A stretch of 64,000 bases of DNA from Flavobacterium zhairuonense (GCF_004352915.1 NZ_SJSY01000074.1:467894-531893); one strand, 5' to 3'; positions 1 through 9,937 are shown, numbered from the stretch's first letter. Translations and numbers: made by a program. The notes: generated from the letters alone by a model not told the origin.

Positions 1-1232
1 TGGTTAGTGCAGGTAATGTAAGAGAAGAATTTAACTGGAGAAATTACCCTGAAAGCAATCTAAATCTTTCGGTCGAAAGCCCGGCTCAGGCATGGAATGC
101 AATTAGCGTTGGAGGTTATACGGAGAAGACCCTGCCGGATAATGTTACAGTTGCCAAAAAATTTGAACTTTCCCCATACAGCAGAACATCCTGTTCCTGG
201 GATGCAAACTGGCCAATTAAGCCTGAAGTTGTTTTCGAAGCAGGTAACTTGATACTGCTTGATAATGGAGATGTTGAAGGTCATGACGATCTAGATATCT
301 TGACTGTTACAAGAAGCGATGTCAGAAATTATTTTACGACAATGAACGCCACAAGCGCGGCTACCGCTTTGGCAGCAAACTTTTTGGCTAAAATAAGGGA
401 CGTATATCCTGAAGCTTGGGAAGAAACCCTTAGAGCATTAATGATACATTCTTCTTCATGGACTCAGGAAATGATTGATCAATTTAATATTGATGTTAAT
501 AAAGTAAGTGACGTTTTAAGACTTCTTAGAACTGTAGGATACGGTGTTCCTAATCTTCAAAAAGCAATAGAGTGCCAGAGTAATTATCTCACCTTCATAT
601 CTGAAGAAAAAATAACGCCATATAAGCTCGAAGACGGAAAAGTAAAAACTAATCAGATACACTATTACGAGTTTCCCTGGCCTAAAGAGATTTTAGAGAA
701 TTTAGGCGCCACAGATGTAACTTTAAAAGTAACGTTGTCTTATTTTGTTGAACCCAATCCGGGGGATAGAGGTTATACTACAAAGTATGCGTATCAATCA
801 ACCGCATTGAAGTTTGGGCTAATAAATCCTGGAGAAGATTTTGATAATTTTAAATTAAGGACTAACAAAGTCAATCAAGATATTTTAAAAGAAAATCTGG
901 GAGTTGATAGATTAGAAGATGGGTTGATTGAAAAAGCTACAGGTTCCAGCAGATGGGCTCTTGGGGCAGATACTGTTTTTAAGGGATCTGTACACAGCAA
1001 TTATTGGAAAGGTTCTGCGGCCGAAATTGCTTCTTGTAACAAATTGGCTGTATTTCCGATGGCCTCTGGATGGTGGAAAGAACTTAAAAAACAGGAAAAA
1101 TACAATTCAGAACTGCGTTATTCTTTAATTGTATCTATTGAAACACCGGAGAACGTGGCTGACATATATACAACTGTAGCTGCACAAGTGGCCGTTCAGA
1201 ACGAAGTTCAAATTATATTAGATCTTAGTTAG
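1..1232 (+). CDS. S8 (subtilisin-like) serine peptidase, 3' part only
   Basis: The frame is open from base 3 to the TAG at 1232, so the start lies left of the window; an in-frame TTG at 249 is internal. The visible part begins at the oxyanion Asn (VSAGN) and then SPAQAWNAISVGGYTE, typical of subtilases. The catalytic Ser is in NATSAATALAANF (about 350-385), with Ala where most family members have Gly before Thr-Ser. The last 180 residues (for example KGSVHSNYWKGSAAE and RYSLIVSIETPE) form a C-terminal region that I associate from memory with large bacterial S8 peptidases often encoded beside an AAA ATPase; that partner, if present, is outside the window. Asp and His of the triad are also outside. 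No signal peptide can be judged. A terminator follows at 1338. The family is secure; substrate and role are unknown. Confidence 0.8.
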   Translation, partial: VSAGNVREEFNWRNYPESNLNLSVESPAQAWNAISVGGYTEKTLPDNVTVAKKFELSPYSRTSCSWDANWPIKPEVVFEAGNLILLDNGDVEGHDDLDILTVTRSDVRNYFTTMNATSAATALAANFLAKIRDVYPEAWEETLRALMIHSSSWTQEMIDQFNIDVNKVSDVLRLLRTVGYGVPNLQKAIECQSNYLTFISEEKITPYKLEDGKVKTNQIHYYEFPWPKEILENLGATDVTLKVTLSYFVEPNPGDRGYTTKYAYQSTALKFGLINPGEDFDNFKLRTNKVNQDILKENLGVDRLEDGLIEKATGSSRWALGADTVFKGSVHSNYWKGSAAEIASCNKLAVFPMASGWWKELKKQEKYNSELRYSLIVSIETPENVADIYTTVAAQVAVQNEVQIILDLS

Positions 1233-1337
1233 TGTATACGCGATGCTGAAACCTAAAGTTGCATTTCGGAGAATATGATAGTATCGTTTTGCAATAGTCA
1301 TTAAGTACTGATTAATATTAGTTACTAATAAGTGCTA

Positions 1338-1375
1338 AACCGCTGAAAACGTAGTTTTTCAGCGGTTTTTGTTTT
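1338..1375 (+). terminator. Rho-independent terminator after the S8 peptidase gene
   Basis: A 12-bp perfect stem (1338-1349 with 1356-1367, AACCGCTGAAAA arm) and a short loop are followed by a T-rich tract. It lies about 105 bp after the peptidase stop codon. Confidence 0.85.
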
Positions 1376-1538
1376 TTGAACTTTATTGTTTCTACTTTTT
1401 TTTGATCATTTTTACTCATTTTATTTGTACCATATTTGTATCATTACATTGTAAAGTATTGATTTATAAGGAGTGTTACTTTTGAAGAAGTAAAATAATT
1501 CTTTAGTACTAAGTAATTAGTACAAAGTATTAAGATAG

Positions 1539-1570
1539 AAAACCGAGTCAGAAATGGCTCGGTTTTTTTT
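1539..1570. terminator. Bidirectional terminator between convergent genes
   Basis: The stem ACCGAGTCA / TGGCTCGGT is closed by a GAAA tetraloop and contains one T-G wobble. It is flanked by four A on the left and a run of T on the right. It sits about 15 bp beyond the stop of the minus-strand gene at 1582. The rest of the gap 1233-1581, apart from the terminator at 1338, is AT-rich and shows no gene. Confidence 0.8.
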
Positions 1571-1581
1571 ATATGTTTTAA

Positions 1582-2241
1582 CTAAAACTCAATATATTCA
1601 TCTTCTGGATTTCTTATAATGGTGAAACCTTGTAATTCTATTTCCTCAAATTTCATTTTGATTGTTAGTTCTAAATCTTTCTTCAATTTAAATTCGATTT
1701 CTTTATAGCCTATAAATAGAACTTTTAATATGTCACCTTTTTTGGCTTCTAGTGAAAATTTTCCATCAACATCTGTTTGAACACCATTTAATGTATTTTT
1801 AATTAGTACCGTTGCACCTGGTAACGGATTATTCTTTTCATCCAAAATAACTCCTGAATATTTGTTTTTGCCATTAGTTCTAACCTTTACTAAATCACTA
1901 AGTTGTTTCTTATCCGTTTGCTCTATTCTTATTTTGCCTTGTGCCTTTGCTGTTTGGTTTCCTAATCCTAAAAATGCAATTAGTGAAGCCGCTGCAATAA
2001 TCCAGATCGATTTTTTTTCTTTTGGAATAACCATTTCACGGTCCAATTGCGATATTCTAAATCGGCCGCAGAGTTTTTCTTCTTTTTTGTAAGCTAAAAT
2101 AATTTCTCGATCTGACGATTTTGTAAAATCAATTACATTTTTTTGACATGCACTGCAGAATTTTCCCTTTTCTGTCTTTGACATTTCTAACCAATTTTCA
2201 TGACAAGATTCTGGGATTGAGATTTTAATTTTGTTTGTCAT
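1582..2241 (-). CDS. Inner-membrane protein with carboxypeptidase-regulatory-like domain
   Basis: This 219-residue protein starts with a Cys-containing region (KISIPESCHENW, then KFCSACQKNVIDF) whose spaced cysteines could bind a metal. Next come an amphipathic cytosolic stretch, one hydrophobic segment (about 79-97, IWIIAAASLIAFLGLGN) and a C-terminal beta-sandwich (about 128-205: GVILDEKNNPLPGATVLIKN, DVDGKFSLEAKKGD). That domain is the carboxypeptidase-D regulatory-like fold also found at the N terminus of SusC proteins. Small proteins of this layout are common in flavobacteria and have no assigned function that I know. It is transcribed away from corA and may share the 157-bp divergent promoter region with it. 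Confidence 0.75.
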   Translation of the reverse strand: MTNKIKISIPESCHENWLEMSKTEKGKFCSACQKNVIDFTKSSDREIILAYKKEEKLCGRFRISQLDREMVIPKEKKSIWIIAAASLIAFLGLGNQTAKAQGKIRIEQTDKKQLSDLVKVRTNGKNKYSGVILDEKNNPLPGATVLIKNTLNGVQTDVDGKFSLEAKKGDILKVLFIGYKEIEFKLKKDLELTIKMKFEEIELQGFTIIRNPEDEYIEF

Positions 2242-2398
2242 TTAATTTTGTTCCGTTTAAATGTGTTTTAAAACAAATTGCTGTTTATAAATGTAATTAT
2301 TATTTTGAATCATCAGGCAATATCATCTAATGAAAATGACAATTGTCATTTCCTATTCCGATTCTTTTTCGTAATATTACTATTGTAAATTTTCATGA

Positions 2399-3472
2399 AT
2401 GAGAAAGATTAAATACAAGAAAGGGCGCAAGCTGCAGCATATTACATTAGAGTATACAGGCACGCATAAAGAAAATGAAACTGAAATGCAGCTTTTTGTT
2501 TATAATGATGCAGATGTTATTGAATATGATGAATTTACAGTCCTAGCTTTAAATTCTTGTTTTGATTATACTAAAAACAACTGGCTAAATGTTCATGGCT
2601 TAAATGATATAAGTCTGCTTAAAATAATTGGAGCGCATTTTAAATTGGATGATTTTTTACTTGCCGATATTTTAAATACAACCAAAAGAACCAAATTAGA
2701 AGAACAACCAGATGTTTTATTTTTCAATATAAAATCCCTTTTGCCTTCTGAATATTCAGATAATATTAGTGTTGAGCAACTTAGTTTTATTTTGAAAGAC
2801 GGGATACTGATTTCGTTTCAAGAAAAAAGAAGTGATTTCTTCACACACATCCGTGAACGTCTTCGTACCCATGCAGGAATTGTTAGAACTAAAAAGGTCG
2901 ATTATCTTCTGTATTTATTATTGGATGCCGTAATGGAAAATTTCTATATAACGCTAGAAGATGAAGAAGATAAAGTGGAAGAATTGATCAATTTGACCAA
3001 AAAAGACGCAAAACCAATTATTCTTGAAAAAATTGAAAATCACCGCGATAATTTAAACTTCTTAAAACGTTCCATTGTACCATTAAGGGATTCTCTGTAT
3101 TATTTAAAAACCATCAAAGATGATGAAGATGAAAACGGACTGATTCAGAAAGAAACGTTTAATTTCTTTATTAGACTTCATCAAAAGAGTTTAGAGCTTT
3201 TAGAGCAGATCGAATCAGATATGAGCGCATTGGAAAGCGCATCGAACTTTTATTTCTCGGAACAAAGCCGAAAAATGAATGAAATTATGAAGACTTTGAC
3301 CATTATTTCAGCAATATTTATTCCGTTGACTTTTATTGTAGGAGTGTATGGAATGAACTTTGAAAATATGCCTGAACTCAAAACTGAAAACGGCTATTTT
3401 ATAGTTATGGGCGTAATGTTTTTACTGGTGATCGCTCTGATAATATATTTCAAAAAAAGACGCTGGTTTTAG
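2399..3472 (+). CDS. corA: CorA-family magnesium/divalent cation transporter
   Basis: This 357-residue protein has the standard CorA plan: a large N-terminal cytosolic alpha/beta domain, a long helical stalk (about 180-290, rich in E, K and L) and two C-terminal membrane helices. The signature YGMN follows the first helix (GMN at about 318-320), and the second helix ends in a basic tail KKRRWF. The length matches the family. The GMN loop forms the selectivity filter of a homopentameric channel for Mg2+ or Co2+. The stop is 47 bp before pta, so co-transcription with the acetate genes is possible. The start is the ATG at 2399, which directly follows an AT-rich leader. Confidence 0.93.
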   Translation: MRKIKYKKGRKLQHITLEYTGTHKENETEMQLFVYNDADVIEYDEFTVLALNSCFDYTKNNWLNVHGLNDISLLKIIGAHFKLDDFLLADILNTTKRTKLEEQPDVLFFNIKSLLPSEYSDNISVEQLSFILKDGILISFQEKRSDFFTHIRERLRTHAGIVRTKKVDYLLYLLLDAVMENFYITLEDEEDKVEELINLTKKDAKPIILEKIENHRDNLNFLKRSIVPLRDSLYYLKTIKDDEDENGLIQKETFNFFIRLHQKSLELLEQIESDMSALESASNFYFSEQSRKMNEIMKTLTIISAIFIPLTFIVGVYGMNFENMPELKTENGYFIVMGVMFLLVIALIIYFKKRRWF

Positions 3473-3519
3473 CGTTTTCTAATTTTAAAAGGGATAAGAA
3501 TAGTTTCAAAACATAAATT

Positions 3520-5613
3520 ATGAGTAAAGCGATATATATAGCCACAAGTGATCACAATAGCGGAAAATCGATTATTACGCTGGGAGTGATGAGTATTTTG
3601 ATTGGCAAAACGGCTAAAGTGGGATATTTTAGACCCATAATTGAAGATTTTGTAGATGGAGAGAAGGACAATCATATTGAAACCGTTTTGTCTTATTTTA
3701 ACCTTGATATAAAGTTTGAAGATGCTTATGCAATTACGAAAAGCAAACTGATCAAGAAAAAAAATAAAGGCAAAATAGGAGAGGTTTTAGATTTAATCAT
3801 TGAAAAATATAAAAAACTTGAAGACCGTTTTGATTTTGTCTTAGTCGAAGGAACAAGCTTTACCGGCGAAGGAACTTCGATTGAATTAGATTTGAATGTT
3901 TTAATTGCTAAAAATCTCGGAATCCCAACTATAATTATTGGCTCAGGAGTTGGAAAGACATTAGAAGAATTAGTTGACAGCTTATATTTAGTTTACGATT
4001 CATTCAAAGTCAAAGAGGTTGAGGTTTTGTCAGTTTTTGCAAATAAAGTACAACCTGAGAACATTAAATTGGTAACCAAAAGCCTTCAAAAAAGTTTGCC
4101 TTCAAGTGTTTTGGTCAATACAATTCCGCTTATTTCTAGTTTGAACAATCCGACAATGCAAGAAATTGTAAATGCGCTTAATGCCAAAGTTTTGTTTGGA
4201 GAAAATTATCTGAACAATGAAATCGGGCATTACAGTGTAGGAGCAATGCAATTGCATAATTATTTGGTTCACCTGAATAATAATGCATTAGTTATTACAC
4301 CAGGCGATCGTTCAGATATTATTTTAGGAGCTTTGCAGGCCAATGAATCAGCAAATTACCCTACTATTTCAGGAATTATTCTAACCGGAAATATCGTGCC
4401 TGAAGATAGTATTTTAAAACTGATCGAAGGACTTTCGGCAGTAGTGCCAATTATAGCAGTCGATGGCGGAACCTATCATATTACCAATAAAATTGGATCA
4501 ATCAAATCTGAAATTTATGCCAATAACACACATAAGATAGAAACCTCAATCAATACATTTGAGAAATATGTTGAAATTGAAGCACTGTCTGAAAGAGTAA
4601 TTACATTTGTTCCAGAAGGTATGACGCCAAAAATGTTTCAATACAACATGGTGAAAAGGGCGAAACAACATCGAAAACATATCGTATTGCCAGAAGGAAA
4701 TGATGACAGAATAATTTTGGCTGCTTCAAGATTGATGGATATGGACGTGGTTGATATTTCAATCATTGGAGAAAAAAAACAAATCGAAAGTAAAGTTGCA
4801 GAACTTGGTGTTACTTTGGATTTCTCAAAAGTAAATATCATCAATCCAAAAGAATCGGAACTTTTTGAGGATTATGCCAATACCTATTATGAGCTTAGAA
4901 AAGCTAAAAATATAAGCATCACAATGGCAAGAGATTTAATGGAAGATGTTTCGTATTTTGGAACCATGATGGTCTATAAAGGTCATGCTGACGGAATGGT
5001 TTCTGGAGCGGCGCATACTACACAACACACCATTTTGCCTGCTTTACAATTCATTAAAACAAAACCAAATTCATCTGTAGTTTCTTCCGTATTTTTTATG
5101 TGTCTAGAAGATCGAGTTTCTGTTTTTGGAGATTGTGCGATTAATCCAAATCCAACTGCTGAACAATTGGCAGAAATTGCGATTTCATCTGCCGAATCTA
5201 GCGCAGCTTTCGGAATTGAGCCAAAAATCGCCATGCTTTCGTATTCTTCTGGAGCTTCTGGAAAAGGTGATGAAGTGGATAAAGTTAGGACTGCAACAGA
5301 AATTGTAAAACAAAAACGCCCTGATTTAAAAATAGAAGGACCAATTCAATATGACGCAGCTGTTGACCGAGCAGTAGGGAAAAGCAAAATGCCAGATTCT
5401 GAAGTAGCAGGGCAAGCAAGCGTCTTAATTTTTCCTGATTTAAATACCGGAAACAATACATATAAAGCCGTTCAAAGAGAAACTGGAGCTTTGGCTATTG
5501 GGCCAATGCTTCAAGGTTTAAACAAGCCTGTAAACGATTTAAGCCGAGGCTGTACAGTTGATGATATTATTAATACTGTTGTCATTACAGCGATTCAGGC
5601 GCAAGGAATGTAG
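3520..5613 (+). CDS. pta: Phosphate acetyltransferase
   Basis: This is the long, three-domain form of Pta (697 residues). It has an N-terminal P-loop domain resembling dethiobiotin synthetase (YIATSDHNSGKSIITLG, near residue 6), a central DRTGG-like domain (about 215-330) and a C-terminal PTA/PTB catalytic domain (about 370-690, with VLPEGNDDRIILAA, GMVSGAAHTTQ and LNTGNNTYKAVQRETGA). It converts acetyl-CoA and phosphate to acetyl phosphate and CoA in the cytoplasm. ackA follows 305 bp downstream and uses the product, giving the Pta-AckA acetate/ATP pathway. The gene is intact. Confidence 0.96.
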   Translation: MSKAIYIATSDHNSGKSIITLGVMSILIGKTAKVGYFRPIIEDFVDGEKDNHIETVLSYFNLDIKFEDAYAITKSKLIKKKNKGKIGEVLDLIIEKYKKLEDRFDFVLVEGTSFTGEGTSIELDLNVLIAKNLGIPTIIIGSGVGKTLEELVDSLYLVYDSFKVKEVEVLSVFANKVQPENIKLVTKSLQKSLPSSVLVNTIPLISSLNNPTMQEIVNALNAKVLFGENYLNNEIGHYSVGAMQLHNYLVHLNNNALVITPGDRSDIILGALQANESANYPTISGIILTGNIVPEDSILKLIEGLSAVVPIIAVDGGTYHITNKIGSIKSEIYANNTHKIETSINTFEKYVEIEALSERVITFVPEGMTPKMFQYNMVKRAKQHRKHIVLPEGNDDRIILAASRLMDMDVVDISIIGEKKQIESKVAELGVTLDFSKVNIINPKESELFEDYANTYYELRKAKNISITMARDLMEDVSYFGTMMVYKGHADGMVSGAAHTTQHTILPALQFIKTKPNSSVVSSVFFMCLEDRVSVFGDCAINPNPTAEQLAEIAISSAESSAAFGIEPKIAMLSYSSGASGKGDEVDKVRTATEIVKQKRPDLKIEGPIQYDAAVDRAVGKSKMPDSEVAGQASVLIFPDLNTGNNTYKAVQRETGALAIGPMLQGLNKPVNDLSRGCTVDDIINTVVITAIQAQGM

Positions 5614-5918
5614 ATAATTGTGAATTGTTAATGGTAAATTGTGAATTATGACATTGCCTTAAAAATTGCTTTTATTTCAATTAAAAATTGAGAATTAAAA
5701 ATTAAAAAAATAGAACGCAGTTGAGACTGATTTGCCATCGCGAAACGCAGATTTGTACGGATTTTATTTTTGATTGAATAAAAAAACGTTTTAATTCACG
5801 TCTTTACGAAGTAAATTTGCATCATTCGCGTACTAATTTAAACAGAGAAAAATAAAGATTTATGTCTTTTTAAGAAAACTTAGCATCTTAGAGACTCAGT
5901 ACCTTAGCAACTTAAAAA
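5614..5918. repeat. pta-ackA intergenic region with low-complexity direct repeats
   Basis: No gene is visible here. The left part carries imperfect tandem copies of a TTGTGAATT-type unit (about 5618-5649). The middle has AACGCAG/ACGCAGATTTG words, and the right part has repeated CTTAG words just before the ackA start. Similar word repeats recur in other gaps of the window, which suggests interspersed intergenic elements rather than a pathway-specific regulator site. Confidence 0.4.
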
Positions 5919-7103
5919 ATGAAAATACTAATTATAAACTCAGGAAGTTCTTCAATCAAATATCAATTAATGGTCATGCCAGAAAATGAAGTAATTTGTT
6001 CCGGTATGATTGACAGAATTGGTTTGGAGGCTTCAAATGTAACTTTTAAAACATCTTCAAACGTAATTGAGGAATCACTTCCTATTCCAAATCATAAAGT
6101 TGGTTTGCAAAAAGTAGCCAATATGCTTTTGGATGCCGAAAAAGGTGTAATTAAATCGACTTCAGAAATTGCAGCAGTTGGGCATCGCGTCGTGCATGGC
6201 GGAAGCGATTTTAGCGATACGGTAAAAATCGACGAAAAAGTAAAAGCAAAAATCAAGCAACTTTTTGAGCTTGCGCCACTACATAATCCTGCAAATTTAG
6301 AGGGAATTAATGTTGCTGAAGAGATTTTCAGCTCTGCAGAGCAAATTGCCGTTTTTGATACGGCTTTTCACCAAACAATGCCTGAAGTAGCCTATAAATA
6401 TGCAATTCCGAATTATCTATTGACAGAAAACAAAGTGCGTGTTTATGGTTTTCACGGAACAAGTCACAAATATGTTTCTGAAAAAGCAATTAAATTTCTA
6501 GAAAATCATTCGAAAATAATTACCATTCATTTAGGAAATGGTTGTAGTATGGCAGCAATTAAAGACGGAAAATGTATTGATACCACAATGGGTTTTTCGC
6601 CATCAAACGGTTTGATTATGGGAACGCGTGCAGGCGATATTGACCAGTCTGTTATTTTTTATATGATCAAAAATTTAGGCTATACTCCAGACGAGGTAAA
6701 TGCAGTTTTGCTGAAACAAAGCGGCATGCTTGGCCTTACGGGCTATAGTGATTTAAGAGATATTGAAGCTGAAGCCGAAAAAGGAAATAGAGAATGCCAA
6801 TTAGCTTTATTAATGAATGCCTATAGAATCAAGAAAACGATTGGGGCTTATGTGGCAGCTTTAAATGGCTTAAACGCAATTGTGTTTACAGCAGGAATTG
6901 GCGAAAATTCATCGTATATGCGAAATTTGGTTTGTACAGATATGGATTATTTTGGAATTGAAATTGATGTGTCAAAGAATCAAGTTCGCTCAAAGGAAAT
7001 CAGAGAAATTAACAAGGAAAATTCAATTGTAAAAGTCTTGGTAGTTCCAACAGATGAGGAATATGAAATTGCAAATCAGGTTTTTCAGTTGTTAAAAAAC
7101 TAA
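5919..7103 (+). CDS. ackA: Acetate kinase
   Basis: This 394-residue protein is full length for AckA, a member of the ASKHA superfamily. Visible motifs are the N-terminal NSGSSSIKY, GHRVVHGG, FDTAFHQTMP with the catalytic Asp, HLGNGCSMAAI, and the nucleotide-binding FTAGIGENS near the C terminus. It transfers phosphate between acetyl phosphate and ADP to make acetate and ATP in the cytoplasm. It pairs with pta upstream and ends at its own strong terminator. Confidence 0.97.
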   Translation: MKILIINSGSSSIKYQLMVMPENEVICSGMIDRIGLEASNVTFKTSSNVIEESLPIPNHKVGLQKVANMLLDAEKGVIKSTSEIAAVGHRVVHGGSDFSDTVKIDEKVKAKIKQLFELAPLHNPANLEGINVAEEIFSSAEQIAVFDTAFHQTMPEVAYKYAIPNYLLTENKVRVYGFHGTSHKYVSEKAIKFLENHSKIITIHLGNGCSMAAIKDGKCIDTTMGFSPSNGLIMGTRAGDIDQSVIFYMIKNLGYTPDEVNAVLLKQSGMLGLTGYSDLRDIEAEAEKGNRECQLALLMNAYRIKKTIGAYVAALNGLNAIVFTAGIGENSSYMRNLVCTDMDYFGIEIDVSKNQVRSKEIREINKENSIVKVLVVPTDEEYEIANQVFQLLKN

Positions 7104-7125
7104 AATTGAACCATTCTAAACTTCT

Positions 7126-7153
7126 AAAGCTTCTCCTTTGAGAAGCTTTTTTA
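7126..7153 (+). terminator. Terminator after ackA
   Basis: A 9-bp perfect stem (AAGCTTCTC, 7127-7135, with 7140-7148) has a 4-nt loop and runs into a T-rich tract. It separates ackA from the regulator gene that begins at about 7175. Confidence 0.88.
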
Positions 7154-7174
7154 CTTCTTAAAATTGTATCTTTG

Positions 7175-9937
7175 ATGATAAAACTGAATATCTTGAAATC
7201 GATACTTTTAAAATCACTTTTCTTCTTTTTCATTGCTTTTCAAATTCAAGCACAAGAATTACTTCCTTTCGTCGAAAATTATAATAAATCAGATTATCAG
7301 GGCGATAATCAAATATGGAACATCTCCCAAGGAAATGACAAAGCCATGTATTTTGCCAACAACCATTATTTGTTGCGATATGATGGCGTTGTTTGGGAAA
7401 AATATTCTTTGCCGAATAAAACAATTATTCGTTCAATATTAATTGAAGGAGACCGAATTTATTCGGGATCTTATAAAGAATTTGGTTATTGGCAAAGGAA
7501 AGATGGTAAAATGCATTATGTTTCGATTACAAAAAATCTGCGTTTGTTTGATGAAAAAGACAATGAAGAAATCTGGAAAATTTTCAGATTTAATGGTTCA
7601 CTATACTTTCAGTCGTTTAATGATGTTTTTATTTACAATGGAAAACAAATTAAAAAAATCAAATTTCCATTCTTAATTTCTTATTGTTTTGTTGTCGATC
7701 AAAATCTTTATGTGGCTTCTGTTGATAAAGGTATTTTTAGAATGCAAGGTTCTAAAATTGCAAGCCCAAAAGGGTGGAATATTTTGAAAAGCACTGTTGT
7801 TCATGCGGTCGAAAAATTTCGTGGAAAGACCTATATTTTTACACACAAAAAAGGAGTTTTTGTTGTTGATAAAAATGGCTTGAGTGTATGGAAAAGTCCA
7901 TTAAATGAAACTTTAAAAGGAACGGGAATCAATGTTGCCAAATTTATTAAAAACGATAAACTTGTAATTGGAACTGGAAATAAAGGGGTTTTTATTTATG
8001 ATCTTGCTTCGCAAACCTATAAAAACATTGATCGAAACAATGTTTTGATGAATAATTCGGTTTTGTGCATTGGCTTTGATAAAGAACAAGATTTGTGGCT
8101 TGGCTTGGATAACGGAATTGCACATGTTGAAGTTAATTCTCCGATTTCATTTTTTTATGATAACTCAGGTATTTTAGGATCGGTTTACTCAGTTGCTACA
8201 ATTGACAAAGGCTATTTGATTGCTTCAAATCACGGTATTTTTGAATTTGATTCGGGAAATTTTAAAATGCTTCCGAATACACAAGGCCAAGGCTGGAATA
8301 TTACTAAAATTGGAAATAAATATGTAATTGGCCACAACGATGGAACATTTTGCTATGAAAATGGGGCATTGGCTAAAGTCAATAATGTCAGTGGTGGATG
8401 GAATTTATCAAAAAGCATCATCAATGAAACGTATTTTCAATCTACTTACAGCGGAATTTTGGTTTATAATGATGTTTCAAACTTAAAACAAAGCAAAGTA
8501 ATTAATGATTTTACGAAACCAATAAAATATGTCGCTCAAAACAAAAAAAATGAAATTTGGGCTGCAGACAATTATCGAGGACTATATAGAGTACTTTTTG
8601 ATGATAATTTTAAAACAAAAAAAGTTGAAAATATTACGCAACAGAGCAAAATAGAAAATGACTTTGGTGTAAAGATTTTTGAGTTTCGTGAAGAAATACT
8701 CTTTTTAATTAATAATGTTTGGTACACTTTCAATTCGATTTCAAATAAATTAGAGAAAAACGACTTGTTTAATGCCAATTTCAAGAATGTTTCAGATGTC
8801 GTCGCAATAGACGAGCATCATTTTATAGTACTTCAAGATGGTATTTTATATCATATTTATGCAACAGGCAACAAATTTGTCTGGAATATGATTCAGGAGA
8901 AATATTATAAAGGAAAATTGATCAATGAGAATTTGCGCATCTTCAAAAGCAAAAATCATTATTTAATGAATCTTGACGACGGATTTATATCACTTCAACT
9001 TTCATATGAAAACAAGCAAAATGAAGCCGTAAAAGTTGAAGCTTACAATGATAATGTTTTATTAGAAAATGAAGGCAAAATTAAACACAACACAGAACTC
9101 CGAATAAATGTAATTTCGGGAATTTATGGTGCCAGCAAGCCCAATTTGTTTTATAAAATAAATGGAGGGAAAAACTATTTTCCGATTTCAAATGGGACAA
9201 TCGTTTTAAATAATTTGAATAGTGGCTTTCATTCAATAGTTGTTTTTAAGCATGATGGCGCCAATTACGATGAAGTTTCGACTTTCGAGTTTAAAGTTGC
9301 GCAGCCTTGGTATTTTTCTTTCTGGATGATTCTTCTTTATTTGCTTATTGTTGGCGCTGTATTATTCTTTTACTACAAATGGAATAAGCTACGTTATACG
9401 CAAAAATTAAAACTTCAGGCAGAGGAGCTGAAGCATCAGCGCGAAATCCTGGAAATGGAATTGAAAAAAGAAAATGAATTGAATATTCAGGAATATGAAA
9501 AACACATTCTTGAATTAGAATTGCAAACTAAATCCTCTGAAGTTGCCGGAAAATCGTTATCTATTGCAAAGCAAAGTGAAATGATTGATAAGATTCAGAA
9601 TATTTTAGATTCGGAGAAAGACTTTAATAAGCTGAAAAGCGAAATCAAAAAAGCGATTAAAATTAATGAAGTGAATAAACACGAATGGGAAATTTTTGAA
9701 ACAAATCTGAATCAGATCCATAATGAGTTTATTATAAATCTTTCTAAAAAGTTTCCAAACCTTACTCCAAAAGATATAAAGTTGTGTGTTTATCTTAAAA
9801 TGAACCTTTCTTCTAAGGAAATTGCGCCTATGATGAACATCTCTTTTAGAGGTGTAGAATTGCACAGATATCGCTTAAGAAAGAAACTTAATCTAAATCA
9901 GGAAGAAAACCTGTCAAAGTTTTTATTAACTCTGTAA
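7175..9937 (+). CDS. Membrane-spanning propeller / LuxR-type HTH regulator of the PUL
   Basis: About 920 residues. In order: a signal peptide or N-terminal anchor (to about residue 28, FQIQAQ), a long periplasmic beta-propeller with two-component-regulator-like repeats (for example DLWLGLDNGIAHVEV and EIWAADNYRGLYRVL), and a triple-Tyr-like domain (about 630-700). Then come one membrane helix (about 712-735), a coiled coil (about 745-810) and a C-terminal helix-turn-helix of LuxR type (about 862-921: LTPKDIKLCVYLKM, SSKEIAPMMNISFRGVE). It has no histidine kinase or receiver, so it should sense a periplasmic ligand and act on DNA directly. It stands immediately upstream of susC on the same strand, as expected for a PUL activator. 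The ATG at 7175 is preferred; a TTG directly before it is also in frame. Confidence 0.85.
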   Translation: MIKLNILKSILLKSLFFFFIAFQIQAQELLPFVENYNKSDYQGDNQIWNISQGNDKAMYFANNHYLLRYDGVVWEKYSLPNKTIIRSILIEGDRIYSGSYKEFGYWQRKDGKMHYVSITKNLRLFDEKDNEEIWKIFRFNGSLYFQSFNDVFIYNGKQIKKIKFPFLISYCFVVDQNLYVASVDKGIFRMQGSKIASPKGWNILKSTVVHAVEKFRGKTYIFTHKKGVFVVDKNGLSVWKSPLNETLKGTGINVAKFIKNDKLVIGTGNKGVFIYDLASQTYKNIDRNNVLMNNSVLCIGFDKEQDLWLGLDNGIAHVEVNSPISFFYDNSGILGSVYSVATIDKGYLIASNHGIFEFDSGNFKMLPNTQGQGWNITKIGNKYVIGHNDGTFCYENGALAKVNNVSGGWNLSKSIINETYFQSTYSGILVYNDVSNLKQSKVINDFTKPIKYVAQNKKNEIWAADNYRGLYRVLFDDNFKTKKVENITQQSKIENDFGVKIFEFREEILFLINNVWYTFNSISNKLEKNDLFNANFKNVSDVVAIDEHHFIVLQDGILYHIYATGNKFVWNMIQEKYYKGKLINENLRIFKSKNHYLMNLDDGFISLQLSYENKQNEAVKVEAYNDNVLLENEGKIKHNTELRINVISGIYGASKPNLFYKINGGKNYFPISNGTIVLNNLNSGFHSIVVFKHDGANYDEVSTFEFKVAQPWYFSFWMILLYLLIVGAVLFFYYKWNKLRYTQKLKLQAEELKHQREILEMELKKENELNIQEYEKHILELELQTKSSEVAGKSLSIAKQSEMIDKIQNILDSEKDFNKLKSEIKKAIKINEVNKHEWEIFETNLNQIHNEFIINLSKKFPNLTPKDIKLCVYLKMNLSSKEIAPMMNISFRGVELHRYRLRKKLNLNQEENLSKFLLTL

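Noticed and set aside
249..284. Minus-strand ORF (60-284) facing the S8 gene
   Set aside because: It is antisense to a clearly coding frame with subtilase motifs and has no recognisable features.
7175..9937. Hybrid two-component histidine kinase
   Set aside because: The protein has propeller, triple-Tyr-like, membrane and coiled-coil parts but no kinase, ATPase or receiver motifs; it ends in a LuxR-type helix-turn-helix.
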